A stretch of 64,000 nt of DNA, from the NCBI RefSeq assembly GCF_003751945.1, contig NZ_RJKL01000001.1, forward strand, positions 4,836,001-4,900,000, in the 5' to 3' direction. The notes under the pieces are model-generated. The model saw nothing but the letters and a program-made list of their open reading frames with translations, had not been told where the DNA came from and searched no databases. The position numbers and the translations under genes were made by a program. Origin of the DNA: Couchioplanes caeruleus. Its GTDB lineage: Bacteria; Actinomycetota; Actinomycetes; Mycobacteriales; Micromonosporaceae. Shown one piece after another: positions 17,964-26,454 of the stretch; the stretch's first letter is position 1; each line of letters begins with the position of its first letter.

Positions 17964-19503
17964 GTAGCGGTAGTTTGTCGTCTTCATGGGGGTAAATAGA
18001 GGTTCAGGGCATGTCCGTTTCCGACGGCGTTCAGGAGTTTTTGGAGTTCGGCGGGCGGTGGTTTCTTGCTCCACGCTGTCCAGTAGCGGTGCAGTTGCAG
18101 CCATGGCGTGAGCCAGGCGCGGACGGCGCGGAGAGCTTTGGGCCAGCTCGGGTGTTCAGCCGTGTGGCCGGCTGTGGTGCCCCCTCTCTCCGGAGTCGTC
18201 GGGGACGGGCTCCGCAGGAGTCGTTACGTTGTCGTTTGTGGATGGTGGGTCGAACCAGGTGTTCCAGCAGAACGAGAACGCGCAGTTCACCAGGGTTTGG
18301 TGGCGGCGGATCGCGGTGGCAGAGCGGACTTGGAAGTCCGCCCAGCCGAGTTCGTCTTTTACTTGTTTGTAGCTTTGCTCGATCCAATGTCGGATTCCGT
18401 AGAGCCGCACGACTTCGGTCAAGTCCGCCGGTTCGTGGGCTGCCTCGGGGATGTCGTGTGGGCCGCCGGGGCGTGCCAGGTTGGTGGCCAGATACCAGGT
18501 TGCCTTGTCGGGCAGGGTGGCCGGGTCGGTCGTGGCGATGACCAGGCGGGTATGTCCGTCGGGTCCCCACCAACCGAGCCGGGCGTCGGTGGCCCACCAT
18601 GTTTCGGTGTGCCCGTCGCGGAACCGGCGCTGGACCGGTTGCCAGCCGCCGGGATGCTCAGGCCCGCCCCACGGCACGGTTCGGGCGGCGTCTTTCGGTG
18701 TGTGGGCGTCAGCGCCGTACTGCCAGGTGCCCCGGGACGGCTTGAGAGCCATGACGAAACCAAGGCCGCTCTGGCGCAGTGCGCCGCGCAGGTCGTCGTG
18801 CTCGCCGTAGAAGCTGTCCGCCACCACTGCCCGGCAGACCACGCCGGCGGTAAGCGCCTTGTCGATCAGGTCCGCGGCGATCTGCAGCTTGGTCCGGAAA
18901 CCGGGGTCGGCCTGCTTGCGGGCGAAATGGGAGGCAGGGGTGTAGGCCTCGGCGTGCAACGGATAGTAGACACGTTCGTCGGCCCACACCGTGGTCACGG
19001 TAACGATGCCGTTGTCGGTCTTGCCGTAGCGGCCCAGCCACTGCCGCCCGACATGCGCGGTGCGGGTGCCATCCTTGCGGTCGCCGGAATCGTCGATGGC
19101 GATCACCCCGCGAGCATGCGGGGCGGTCACCGGAGCGTTCACCAGCAGCTCCAGCCGCCGCCGGTTGACCTCATCCGCGTCCCACGTGGACTGCGACAGG
19201 AAGTACTGCAGCCGTTGTACCGCAGCGTGTTGCGCCCCCTCGACCGGCTCCGCGCCGGCCAGGCCCGTCAACGTCTTGTTGCGATCGCGAGGCGCGAGCA
19301 GACCAGTCAAATACTCCCGAAACCCCCGCCGCTGAGCCAGCCGGGAGAACAACTCATCGAAACAAGCTGCATAATCCTCTAACGGACCCGCAGCCGGCGG
19401 ACACACCGCACGAACCACCAGCACCCCACCCGCTCGACCCGACACCAGCCGGTGCAACGCCGCAGAGCGAAGGAAGGTTACGAAGGCGACAAACTACCGG
19501 TAG
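17964..19503 (-). mobile_element. IS701-family insertion sequence (1532 bp) with 4-bp target duplication
   Basis: Element proper 17968-19499. Terminal inverted repeats of 20 bp (17968-17987 and 19480-19499) match in 18 positions. The direct repeat GTAG flanks both ends (17964-17967 and 19500-19503), as expected for the 4-bp duplications of this family. One transposase gene fills the element, read on the minus strand. Ends are crisp, so insertion is recent relative to the decay around it. Confidence 0.92.
18156..19457 (-). CDS. IS701-family DDE transposase, C-terminus frameshifted
   Basis: 433 aa as read. The catalytic triad is visible: GVIAIDDSG (first Asp), VVADSFYGE (second Asp) and WIEQSYKQVKDELG (Glu). 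The family C-terminus (WPKALRAVRAWLTPWLQL ... LNLYLPP) is not in this frame. It continues in the next frame after a run of five G on the coding strand (18180-18184) and would stop at 17984-17986, inside the left inverted repeat. With four G the two parts join perfectly. So this copy is truncated by about 60 residues, or uses slippage, or contains a homopolymer error. The exact N-terminal start is uncertain. Confidence 0.88.
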   Translation of the reverse strand: MHRLVSGRAGGVLVVRAVCPPAAGPLEDYAACFDELFSRLAQRRGFREYLTGLLAPRDRNKTLTGLAGAEPVEGAQHAAVQRLQYFLSQSTWDADEVNRRRLELLVNAPVTAPHARGVIAIDDSGDRKDGTRTAHVGRQWLGRYGKTDNGIVTVTTVWADERVYYPLHAEAYTPASHFARKQADPGFRTKLQIAADLIDKALTAGVVCRAVVADSFYGEHDDLRGALRQSGLGFVMALKPSRGTWQYGADAHTPKDAARTVPWGGPEHPGGWQPVQRRFRDGHTETWWATDARLGWWGPDGHTRLVIATTDPATLPDKATWYLATNLARPGGPHDIPEAAHEPADLTEVVRLYGIRHWIEQSYKQVKDELGWADFQVRSATAIRRHQTLVNCAFSFCWNTWFDPPSTNDNVTTPAEPVPDDSGERGHHSRPHG

Positions 19504-19860
19504 TCGTGACCGCAACCGGCACGTCCGCAACAGCAGCCAATCCAGACGGTCGCGTGCCGACGATCGATCGGCACTGACAGTCGTTCGATGAACCACACGC
19601 GATCTGCGGAAGATCATCGGCGACACATAGACTCGTAAAGCAACGTCAGACAACAAAGGCTGGTGATAAGAATCAGCAGGTCGCAGGGGGTTCCTGCGCC
19701 GCTCAACCCATGATCACGCCTTTGGGGCCCTAGTCCGCGCCTCCGCAGCGTGCGGCCTGACCGGGGCAGGGGCGTGTTTCTGCCTCCCTCGACGACGCCA
19801 GAGATACTTACACCTCGGCGATCCAACGCCCAGCCGTCGCGCCGTGTCAGGCTTGCGCGC
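19504..19860. other. Non-coding stretch right of the IS701 element
   Basis: No gene supported. It contains the first of three copies of a 32-bp repeat (19774-19805). Confidence 0.5.
19774..19805 (+). repeat. Dispersed 32-bp island repeat, copy 1
   Basis: Begins GTGTTTCTGCCTCCCTCGAC and ends in GACGCCAGAGAT. Nearly identical at 20260-20291 (one mismatch in the core) and recognisable with several changes at 20600-20631. No terminator-like stem inside. Confidence 0.6.
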
Positions 19861-20175
19861 ATGAAGGACTCCGAGCCGGTCATCGTCCAGCTCTACTGCC
19901 GGTTTGAGGTCGCGGTCGAGGACCTGAACGCGGTGCTGAACCATGCCGCGCAAGGACTGCGGGACGCCGAGATCGACTGGTCAAACGAGTCCAACACGCT
20001 TGACGAAGCGGTCAAGGAAATGAAGAGCGATCTGGCAGAGTCGGTTGCCAGCCTGGTGGACTTTGATCGCGTGCTGGGCGAATTACCTGGACTAGAAGTC
20101 CGACGTGGGCGGTACTGGGCCGAGGCCGGGCCGCCTTCCGAGCGGTTCCAGCCAGGCTTCGGCGTGCCGCAGTAG
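19861..20175 (+). CDS. Small acidic protein of unknown function
   Basis: 104 aa from ATG 19861. Acidic and helix-rich (EVAVEDLNAVLNHAAQGLRDAE, LDEAVKEMKSDLAESVASL), possibly a coiled-coil partner protein. No signal, no membrane segment, no family recognised. No clear ribosome site. Confidence 0.5.
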   Translation: MKDSEPVIVQLYCRFEVAVEDLNAVLNHAAQGLRDAEIDWSNESNTLDEAVKEMKSDLAESVASLVDFDRVLGELPGLEVRRGRYWAEAGPPSERFQPGFGVPQ

Positions 20176-20259
20176 CCCAGGGCAAGACGACCGCACGATC
20201 TCGGCGCGATCCTGAACGGCTTACCCCAGAACCGAGCCCTGAAGTCGCGCGCCAGAAGT

Positions 20260-20291
20260 GTGTTTCTGCCTTCCTCGACGACGCCAGAGAT
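20260..20291 (+). repeat. Dispersed 32-bp island repeat, copy 2
   Basis: Matches copy 1 at 19774-19805 in 31 of 32 positions. Confidence 0.6.
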
Positions 20292-20312
20292 CCTGCCTCC
20301 ATCGGCTGGTGC

Positions 20313-20507
20313 TCATTCCCAGTGGAACAGGTTGGGATGCTTGTGCGCGTCCTCCCGGAGGCGAGCCAGGTCACTCACGTGGAGCGTCACGTAACCGCAC
20401 TCGATACACGCCAGGGCGCGGACCTCCGTCACGTTACGGGTACCCCAGCCTCGGCGAGTTCGCCGCCAGAGCCAAATGGGCCGTTCTTCGGGCTCGTGGG
20501 TTCGCAC
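20313..20507 (-). CDS. Zinc-ribbon-like small protein, possibly 5'-damaged
   Basis: From GTG 20507 the frame gives 64 aa with one CIECGYV knuckle followed by LARLREDAHKHPNLFHWE, the pattern of small actinobacterial zinc-ribbon proteins. The same frame continues upstream through a second knuckle, DCPTCGG, to a TGA near 20590, but offers no ATG/GTG/TTG there. The full ribbon therefore has no visible start. Either the start was lost or the short form is a remnant. Confidence 0.45.
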   Translation of the reverse strand: MRTHEPEERPIWLWRRTRRGWGTRNVTEVRALACIECGYVTLHVSDLARLREDAHKHPNLFHWE

Positions 20508-20599
20508 CCCTGTGGCTACCCGCGCCCCACCGCACGTTGGACAGTCTGCGCCGGGCGTGGAGACTCCGTCATGCCCGCATGTGTATCACTCGCGCTGGA

Positions 20600-20631
20600 G
20601 TGTTTCCGCCTCCCTTGACGACGCTAAGGAA
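20600..20631 (+). repeat. Dispersed 32-bp island repeat, copy 3 (diverged)
   Basis: Starts GTGTTTCCGCCTCCCTTGAC; about 80% like copies 1 and 2. The surrounding 20508-20800 holds no supported gene. Confidence 0.5.
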
Positions 20632-20802
20632 CTACCTCCGCTAGATGTCCTCCTCCTGGCAACCATGCAAGTAGGCGCGCCTTCATCTCTGCCCTGCTCG
20701 CTTCGCCCGCATCACCACTCCGGTGATCCGCACGCTTCTAGCGGAGAGAAGTTGCACCGCCAAGATCAGGTGCGCTCATCTGGCCGCTGACCGCGCTTCG
20801 AT

Positions 20803-21021
20803 TCACGCGTCGTCGGCTGTCGTGAGTACAGCGGCGCTGAGAAGTTCTCTCGCGCCGATGACCTCCACGCCGAGTAGGCGGCCGTCAGAGTCGAAGTCGA
20901 GCACGATGTCGCCCTGGCCAGGCCGTTCGACGACGACGTTCTCAGTTGCCGACCCACTAGGGATGTCCTGCTCGATGGCGAGGTATGCCGCGTTCGCCTC
21001 GCTGTCGTAGCTCATGCGCAT
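20803..21021 (-). CDS. DUF2283 domain protein
   Basis: About 72 aa from ATG 21021 (alternatives at 21036 and 21015). The sequence SYDSEANAAYLAI ... VVVERPGQGDIVLDFDSDGRLLGVEVIGARELL is the compact DUF2283 fold. Such proteins are common in actinobacterial accessory DNA; their biochemical role is unknown to me. Confidence 0.75.
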   Translation of the reverse strand: MRMSYDSEANAAYLAIEQDIPSGSATENVVVERPGQGDIVLDFDSDGRLLGVEVIGARELLSAAVLTTADDA

Positions 21022-21241
21022 AGGGTATTCGAGCATGCCCCGGGCTGGGCCCGAGGCCGCATTCTCTGCGATAGCTCCGGGGGTGCACTCAACTGCCGCC
21101 GAGCATGCGCGCCAGGTGGCGCATCAGGGTCACGCTCCGTGTGCTCGCCTCCCGCTCGTCGACGCGAACTTCTGCCGACGAGCGGGTGCGGTGCATGGCA
21201 TCTGAACAGCGCCTCGATAGTACGGTTGCGATCATGGGATC

Positions 21242-22183
21242 GTGAACGAGCGAGAGCACCAACGGCAGCTCGAGCAGATGCATCGCCGCCGGTCGGTGAT
21301 CGACTTGCCGATGGTCGCGCTGCGCCACCACGCATACCTGAGCCCGCCTCCCACAGACCACTGCTGGCGGCGCCAGCCGCGGGCGGTCGGTATTGGTGTA
21401 GATGATCGAGCAGTCGCGTTATGGGATCACCATGCCACCGGTGCTCGCCTGCTGACCCACCATGGGGCAGGCGCTAACGACCATGCCGCAGTGATCCTGA
21501 GCGGTGCGCGTCCGGCCGACTTCATGCAGCCGCTCCCTGACGGCCAGGTACTTCTGGTCGACGCCCGCACCCGGGGCACAGCCGAAAGCGCCGAAGTATG
21601 GGATGTCGCAGGCACCTGGGTGCTCAGCGGGCACTGTGGTGACGCTGTCGAGCATGTCCTGGCCACACCGAGCGGCGACTTCTGGATCGGCTACTTCGAC
21701 GAAGCCGCAGCATCCGGTCGAGGCCTCGGCGGGCACGGCCTGGTGCGCTTCGGCCCCGACATGCAGCCTCGGTGGCGTTACCCCTTCAACACCGACCTGC
21801 CCTGCATCGACGACTGCGAGGCTCTGAACGTCCATGAAGAAGACGCCTACGCGTCGGTGTATCGCGCCCATCACCTCATCAGCGTCCGCGGTTCGCACGG
21901 CGTTGACCACGGCAAGGCACCACAAGGCGGAGCCGCTGCACTGCTCGTGCACGGCGAGCACGCAGTACTGATCGGAGGCTACGGCGCCGACTACGACCTT
22001 GCCACGCCCATCAGCATCGACGCTAAGGGCGTCCAGGTGGCCGGTGACCAATCCCGTCTGGTCCTGCCCGATGGCATGGAGATCCGAAACGCGCGCTGGA
22101 CGTGCCGTGGCCCCGAGCTACACGCCATCATCAACGGCTCGTGGTACCGCGCAAGCCTTAGCGACTTCCACCCCGAAGCCTGA
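21242..22183 (+). CDS. Uncharacterised protein, possibly beta-propeller-like
   Basis: Up to 313 aa from GTG 21242; ATG 21278 is an alternative. No signal peptide. Repeating short beta segments (QVLLVDARTRG, DVAGTWVLSGHCGD, FWIGYFDEAA, LVRFGPDMQPRWRYPF, AAALLVHGEHAVLIGGYG) look like blades of a propeller or WG-type repeat, but no family is recognised. Full length with normal codon bias, so probably a live island gene. Stands alone. Confidence 0.6.
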   Translation: MNEREHQRQLEQMHRRRSVIDLPMVALRHHAYLSPPPTDHCWRRQPRAVGIGVDDRAVALWDHHATGARLLTHHGAGANDHAAVILSGARPADFMQPLPDGQVLLVDARTRGTAESAEVWDVAGTWVLSGHCGDAVEHVLATPSGDFWIGYFDEAAASGRGLGGHGLVRFGPDMQPRWRYPFNTDLPCIDDCEALNVHEEDAYASVYRAHHLISVRGSHGVDHGKAPQGGAAALLVHGEHAVLIGGYGADYDLATPISIDAKGVQVAGDQSRLVLPDGMEIRNARWTCRGPELHAIINGSWYRASLSDFHPEA

Positions 22184-22233
22184 ACGGGCGCGGCACCACC
22201 ATCCGGATCTAGCCGCGATGCGTGCGGCCCGGC

Positions 22234-22851
22234 CTAATCGAAACGCAAGGTTGGTAGGCGTACGGCCCGGGCCGGCGGCGTGCCGTCGAACGAGGTGATA
22301 CCAAGGCGACGCCAGAAGTCGACGAAGACCCATACATCGTCGAGGGTGCTGGCGTCGTCGGGGAAGGGTTTGCGGCGACCCCGGAGGCGGCCGAAGAAGC
22401 CGGTGTAAGGCGGGATCAAGTAGCGAGCAACAACGCCGGCGTCGACGCCAAACGCCTCCGCAACCACATTCGGCCGGCCGGCCCATTCCTCCCGCAGACG
22501 CCGGAGCTCCTGGCGGTCCTGCGCGAAGTACTCCGGGCTGGAGTTGAACCGGTCGAGCTCCACGCCGTCGCGCCACAGCTGGTGGGTCCAGAAGTCGCCG
22601 TCATACACGTCGATTGCGCTGGCCAGCGTGCCGAGGTCGGCCGACAGCTTGGGCGACACGATATTCAGATCGGTGAACCAGTTAGGCCAGATCACTACGG
22701 TCCAGCCGTTGACCGGCGCCCAAATACTCGCCGTCGTCAGTCGTTCGTCGTCGCCGGCCGTATCGCGCACGCGCCCGTGGCGAGCGGCGGCCGCCTGCAC
22801 GGCATCGAGGTCGCTCGTGCGTAGCGCCGTCGCCGCCACGAACTCGCCCAC
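22234..22851 (-). CDS. Uncharacterised cytoplasmic protein
   Basis: 205 aa from GTG 22851. Trp/Phe-rich middle (WAPVNGWTVVIWPNWF, YDGDFWTHQLWRDGVELDRF) and a Pro-rich basic region near 150. No signal or membrane helix, no catalytic motif recognised. Ends 50 bp from the converging 21242 gene. Confidence 0.6.
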   Translation of the reverse strand: MGEFVAATALRTSDLDAVQAAAARHGRVRDTAGDDERLTTASIWAPVNGWTVVIWPNWFTDLNIVSPKLSADLGTLASAIDVYDGDFWTHQLWRDGVELDRFNSSPEYFAQDRQELRRLREEWAGRPNVVAEAFGVDAGVVARYLIPPYTGFFGRLRGRRKPFPDDASTLDDVWVFVDFWRRLGITSFDGTPPARAVRLPTLRFD

Positions 22852-23025
22852 GTCCTCAAACGTACCGAGCGATTCCCCCGCTTGTGCCCGAAATGCGCCT
22901 CCATGCCAACTTCATACTTTAACCGGGGCCACTGCGGTGCATCCTCATCTGCCGCGGAGCACGGGTACGCTCGTCTCGACGCCGTCACGGACCGTGCGCT
23001 GGATCCAGTCAGTCCGACTTGCAGA

Positions 23026-23349
23026 TCAAGACGCCGCAGTGCCACCATCGCGGATCACAGCGGGTGGTCGGGGTGGTCGGCGATGTAGCCGGGTTCTGAC
23101 CCGCGCGACGGTGCCGACGGTCATGAGGGCGAACGCCGGCCAGATCAGGTGCATCCAGCCGCCGCCGGACAGGAATGCGGCACCGAGCAGGGCGAGGCTG
23201 CCACTTTCGGTCAATACCATCCAGCCTGGTGTGCCAAGGGAATCACGAGCCTGTTTGCCACGGAGAACTAGTGTCGTGCCCCGCCACAGGCCAACGACGC
23301 CCAGCACCACGGACATCCAGCTCACAAGCGCTGCCAACGCGTCTGGCAT
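23026..23349 (-). CDS. Small membrane protein of unknown function
   Basis: 107 aa with three hydrophobic segments (about 4-22, 43-60, 65-80) and a basic, Pro-rich C-terminal tail (RTRLHRRPPRPP). ATG 23349. No family recognised. Confidence 0.55.
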   Translation of the reverse strand: MPDALAALVSWMSVVLGVVGLWRGTTLVLRGKQARDSLGTPGWMVLTESGSLALLGAAFLSGGGWMHLIWPAFALMTVGTVARVRTRLHRRPPRPPAVIRDGGTAAS

Positions 23350-23643
23350 GGAGCCCTCCGCTACCTTGCCTGCATCGATCGAGAGACGGTCAGACGATAG
23401 CGGGTGATGACCCAGTACCTAATGGCACAGGCATGGAGGCATCTACAGCCATCCGGATCCGCCGATCGTGCGGATCACCGCTGGGTGCGCGGTTGCCCTA
23501 CCAGCCGGCAGGCGCCGGTCCTGCTGGTCGGCAAGCGACATGTCCGGCGGCGTGGACTCGGTTGGCAAGCCCTGGCGACTGCCGAGTGGGCAGCTATCAG
23601 ACCGTCTCGCTGTCACGGCCGCCGGGCGGATAAGCTGGTGCGG
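23350..23643. other. Gap without supported gene
   Basis: About 290 bp upstream of the 273-aa gene. Open frames here have poor codon bias. No clear promoter or repeat seen. Confidence 0.4.
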
Positions 23644-24465
23644 ATGTGTGTATCGGTGGATCAAGCGGAGTTCACCGGGACCATCCTGTACGCCGGCCGG
23701 TGCTGGCATCCTGAGCATGGGCTGGTACAGGTCCTCGGCTACCAGAACACTGCTGTCAATCTGGCCGACGGCCCGAACGCCATGCTGCTGCACCTTCCCG
23801 CCGCCCGTATGTCCCCGCGGAATTTCATCTCCGTCGGCCACAGCGCCGATGTCCTGATCAGGATGCGCGATGTGGCGGCCCGCGCGCAGCCCGTGGCGCG
23901 TAGCGCTGGCATCGCGTGGATGGGCGCCGACTCAGCGGTCGAGGTGTTCGACCACGATATCTACACCGTCGTACTGGCCGGTGACCCGACACAGATCCCA
24001 GCCGCGCTGCTGCAGGTGCCGCCACACAAGCGGCCACCGCTCAATCGCGAGCTGTTCGAGTTCTACGCCGATGCGTTCCCGGGCTACACGATCGCGTTGT
24101 GCTGTTTCGACAACGCCCAGGCGCAGCGGGCCAAGCCGCTTCTCATGTGGTACCCGCCCGCCGACCCCGACCGGCTCGTACTACCCGCACTGGACTGTCA
24201 CACCGGCGGCGTTCCCGACCTCGGCTCCCTCGTCAGACCGGATCACTGGGTGCTGCTCGCCAGCGATGCCGCGCCGGAGGGCTGGGGAGCATCGGTCGAA
24301 TATCCCGCCGGCATCCGGCACAAGCTGCGCCAATTCCTGTCGGACAGGGTCACCGGCGTCGAGTTCTCCCACGACCTGCTACCCAACGGCGACTTCGCCA
24401 TCGCCCACGACGACCTTCTGCGCGAGGAACTAAGCAAGATCGAACGAATCGTGCCCGGCCACTGA
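23644..24465 (+). CDS. Uncharacterised protein
   Basis: 273 aa from ATG 23644; the frame is open further upstream but that part looks non-coding. Soluble; no signal or membrane helix. Notable segments: FTGTILYAGRCWHPEHG, GYTIALCCFDNAQAQRAKPLLMWYPP, LLPNGDFAIAHDDLLREE. No family recognised. Good codon bias suggests a functional gene. Followed by a 540-bp palindrome-rich gap. Confidence 0.6.
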   Translation: MCVSVDQAEFTGTILYAGRCWHPEHGLVQVLGYQNTAVNLADGPNAMLLHLPAARMSPRNFISVGHSADVLIRMRDVAARAQPVARSAGIAWMGADSAVEVFDHDIYTVVLAGDPTQIPAALLQVPPHKRPPLNRELFEFYADAFPGYTIALCCFDNAQAQRAKPLLMWYPPADPDRLVLPALDCHTGGVPDLGSLVRPDHWVLLASDAAPEGWGASVEYPAGIRHKLRQFLSDRVTGVEFSHDLLPNGDFAIAHDDLLREELSKIERIVPGH

Positions 24466-24694
24466 CCTCGACCCTTGGACATCCCGGATGCTGCCCCTCG
24501 GGCGGCGCACTCACATGCCGCCGACAAGGCGCGTTCCACCGTCGCACATCATGTGGCGGATCCGCGTCGCACATCAGTTGGCAGGTCACACTCCGGAAGA
24601 TAGGCAACTGCCGAATTGATCTTTTCTGAATCAAGGCGCCGCGCGAGCGCGGCGCGGCCGGACGCACTCGGCCTGCTGGCGGCCTTCGGCCGGC

Positions 24695-24716
24695 ATCGGC
24701 CGGCGCGCCGGCCGAT
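24695..24716. repeat. Perfect 22-bp palindrome
   Basis: Eleven-base arms ATCGGCCGGCG and CGCCGGCCGAT abut without spacer. The flanks are also rich in GGCCGG. Confidence 0.7.
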
Positions 24717-24819
24717 CTTGCGACGGTGCCAGCATCAGACGATGCCTCCGGCGGGAGCGCTCGAGCTTCTGGGATGGTGCGCCATCCCGCCCACCGCCGA
24801 CCCAGCGAAGCCGAGCAGA

Positions 24820-24883
24820 CCTGCTCCAGGGTGCCAAGGTCGTTCGTCCGGTAGGGCGCTCCACCTTGGCACCCTGGAGCAGG
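24820..24883. terminator. Long perfect hairpin between convergent island genes
   Basis: A perfect 21-bp inverted repeat (24820-24840 with 24863-24883) with a 22-nt loop. It is far longer than the other terminators in the window. Bidirectional terminator is the simplest reading; a cis site of the mobile element is possible. Confidence 0.65.
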
Positions 24884-25005
24884 CCCGCTCCCCGGTAGGT
24901 GGGTCGACGGCGGACGGGATGGCTTGGGGGCTACTCGCGGCTGGGTGGCCAGGGGTGAGGTCGAGTCGCCGACCTTCGACTTTCGGACAGGTGCTGGACG
25001 ATCTA

Positions 25006-26043
25006 CTACTTGGTGAGTAGCGCAGGCAGGGCCGCAGGGGCTTGCCGGAGGGTGTCGGAGCTGGTGCCGTCTCCGCGGGGGGCCGCCGGGGCCAAAATTC
25101 GTTGGCAGCCGTCCAGTTCCACGTAGATGTCAGTCGGCATCAGCAGGGCAAATCGGCTCGCCGGTGTGCTGCACGCCTGCACTGGCCCGGCTGCCTCGAC
25201 CTGTCGTTTGATGGCTGCCCAGCGTCCGGCGGGCAGCAGATGCCGAGAGACGACCGCACCGCGCGGTTTCTCGCTGCGCTGCTCACCCACCGGGACCCGG
25301 TAGATGCACGCGTGAACCGATGCACCGTCATCGGCCAGAACAGCCAGATCTTCGGCCGGCCTCGTGGCGCTGTCCATGCCGGTCACCCACACCATGTCGG
25401 CCCACACATCGCTGCATCCGGTCGCAGCAGCCTCGGCCGACTCGATCTCCTGGAGTACGCGGGTGGCGATGCGCGTCCGCCGCGCCTTGTCGATCGCAGT
25501 CATGACTTCGTAGCGAGGATGGCCGCATGCGTCGAGGGGAATTCCCGGACGTACCCACCGACCCTCGGCGTCGAGCAGCGCCAGCCACGGCGGGAGAACA
25601 AGATTCATGGTGCAGGCCCTGACAGGTGACTCGTCATCGTCGGAGGGCTCGGGCAGTGGCGGCTCGTCGGGCAGATGTAGCGCCGTGAGCAGGGCCGCCA
25701 CGTCATCGACACGGTCCTCGGCGGCGATCGCGTCGATGCCGCCGTCTGGCCGGTGCTGTGGTCCCAGCCCGCAGATGATGGCGGCCACCGGGTGGAAGTT
25801 GCCGGCGAGGCGAGGCATCGTCAACGCGGCGCTGTCGTCGTCCCCGCGTTGGTAGCTAGACGGTTCCTTGCTGCACGATTGCCACCGCGGGTGGACCTGC
25901 GGTGCGCCTGGTGACCGCAGGTCCTGCGCGGGCACGGCCGGCGCGAGCGGCTGTGCGGTATTGCCTGTCTGGTCCGCGCAGCCGAAGACGGAAAGGGTGA
26001 GTAGCACGGTGGCCGCGAGCGCTGCGCCGCGTCGACCGATCAC
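25006..26043 (-). CDS. Putative lipoprotein of unknown function (island right end)
   Basis: 345 aa from GTG 26043, chosen because it starts a lipoprotein signal ending LSVFGC; the open frame further upstream runs into the tRNA copy and is not coding. The mature protein has several Cys and two similar-looking halves with short acidic loops; no family recognised. Its last 140 residues (from RVLQEIESAEAAATGC on) are duplicated, with substitutions, at 36715-37170. Confidence 0.7.
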   Translation of the reverse strand: MIGRRGAALAATVLLTLSVFGCADQTGNTAQPLAPAVPAQDLRSPGAPQVHPRWQSCSKEPSSYQRGDDDSAALTMPRLAGNFHPVAAIICGLGPQHRPDGGIDAIAAEDRVDDVAALLTALHLPDEPPLPEPSDDDESPVRACTMNLVLPPWLALLDAEGRWVRPGIPLDACGHPRYEVMTAIDKARRTRIATRVLQEIESAEAAATGCSDVWADMVWVTGMDSATRPAEDLAVLADDGASVHACIYRVPVGEQRSEKPRGAVVSRHLLPAGRWAAIKRQVEAAGPVQACSTPASRFALLMPTDIYVELDGCQRILAPAAPRGDGTSSDTLRQAPAALPALLTK

Positions 26044-26351
26044 AGCGACGATCCCGATGGCTGAATCCGCTGTTCGATCATCGTGCGAGGCTAGAACAGC
26101 CGGGCCAGCTGCGGGACAGCAGCCGAGCTCGCATACGGTCACAAACGGGCACGGACGAACACCTTCCCCGAGCCGATCAGCTGCCGTTCGGACAGACCGG
26201 CCTCCACCGGACGATCTTCTGAGCCTTGGGAGTGATCGGGGAGTGGATCTTGAGAAGCTGGCCCTCACAGTCCTGGTCATCCCGACGTGATCCCACGTCA
26301 CGACCTGGGCCTTTGGATGGAACACGGGACCCCGGCGGGTCATGATCCTAA
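26044..26351. other. Right inner end of the island
   Basis: No gene supported. Contains the right arm repeat at 26226-26253 that matches 14257-14284. Confidence 0.5.
26226..26253 (+). repeat. Right arm repeat of the island
   Basis: 26 of 28 positions match the left-end copy at 14257-14284, same orientation, 99 bp from the att core. Confidence 0.5.
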
Positions 26352-26409
26352 TTCGGGACGAAGAGGCCGTCGGTTCAAATCCGGCCACCCCGACCAGAGA
26401 AACACCAGC
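26352..26409 (+). repeat. attR core (truncated tRNA-Pro copy)
   Basis: 58 bp identical to the tRNA-Pro 3' half at 14144-14201. No 5' half precedes it, so it is not a functional tRNA gene. It marks the right boundary of the island. Confidence 0.92.
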
Positions 26410-26410
26410 T

Positions 26411-26454
26411 CAGGGCTGGTCCTCCGCACAAGGGGACCGGCCCTGAGTGGTTTT
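26411..26454 (+). terminator. Native tRNA-Pro terminator displaced to attR
   Basis: A 12-bp stem (26411-26422 with 26434-26445, one G-T pair) followed by GTGGTTTT. It corresponds to the hairpin at 14203-14236. Confidence 0.75.

Larger units (their letters stand above)
24466..25005. other. Palindrome-rich gap in the island
   Basis: 540 bp with no supported gene. It holds an 8-bp stem with CGAG loop (24636-24655), a perfect 22-bp palindrome (24695-24716) and a 21-bp inverted repeat (24820-24883). Both flanking genes converge on it, so termination is one role. Such clustering also occurs at replication or transfer origins of mobile elements. Confidence 0.55.

Noticed and set aside
19774..20631. 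CRISPR or integron array from the three 32-bp repeats
   Set aside because: Spacing is irregular (about 480 and 340 bp), there is no cas gene or IntI, and the repeats have no attC-like fold.
26341..26409. A second tRNA-Pro gene at the right island end
   Set aside because: The 5' half (acceptor strand, D-arm) is missing; it is the attR copy.
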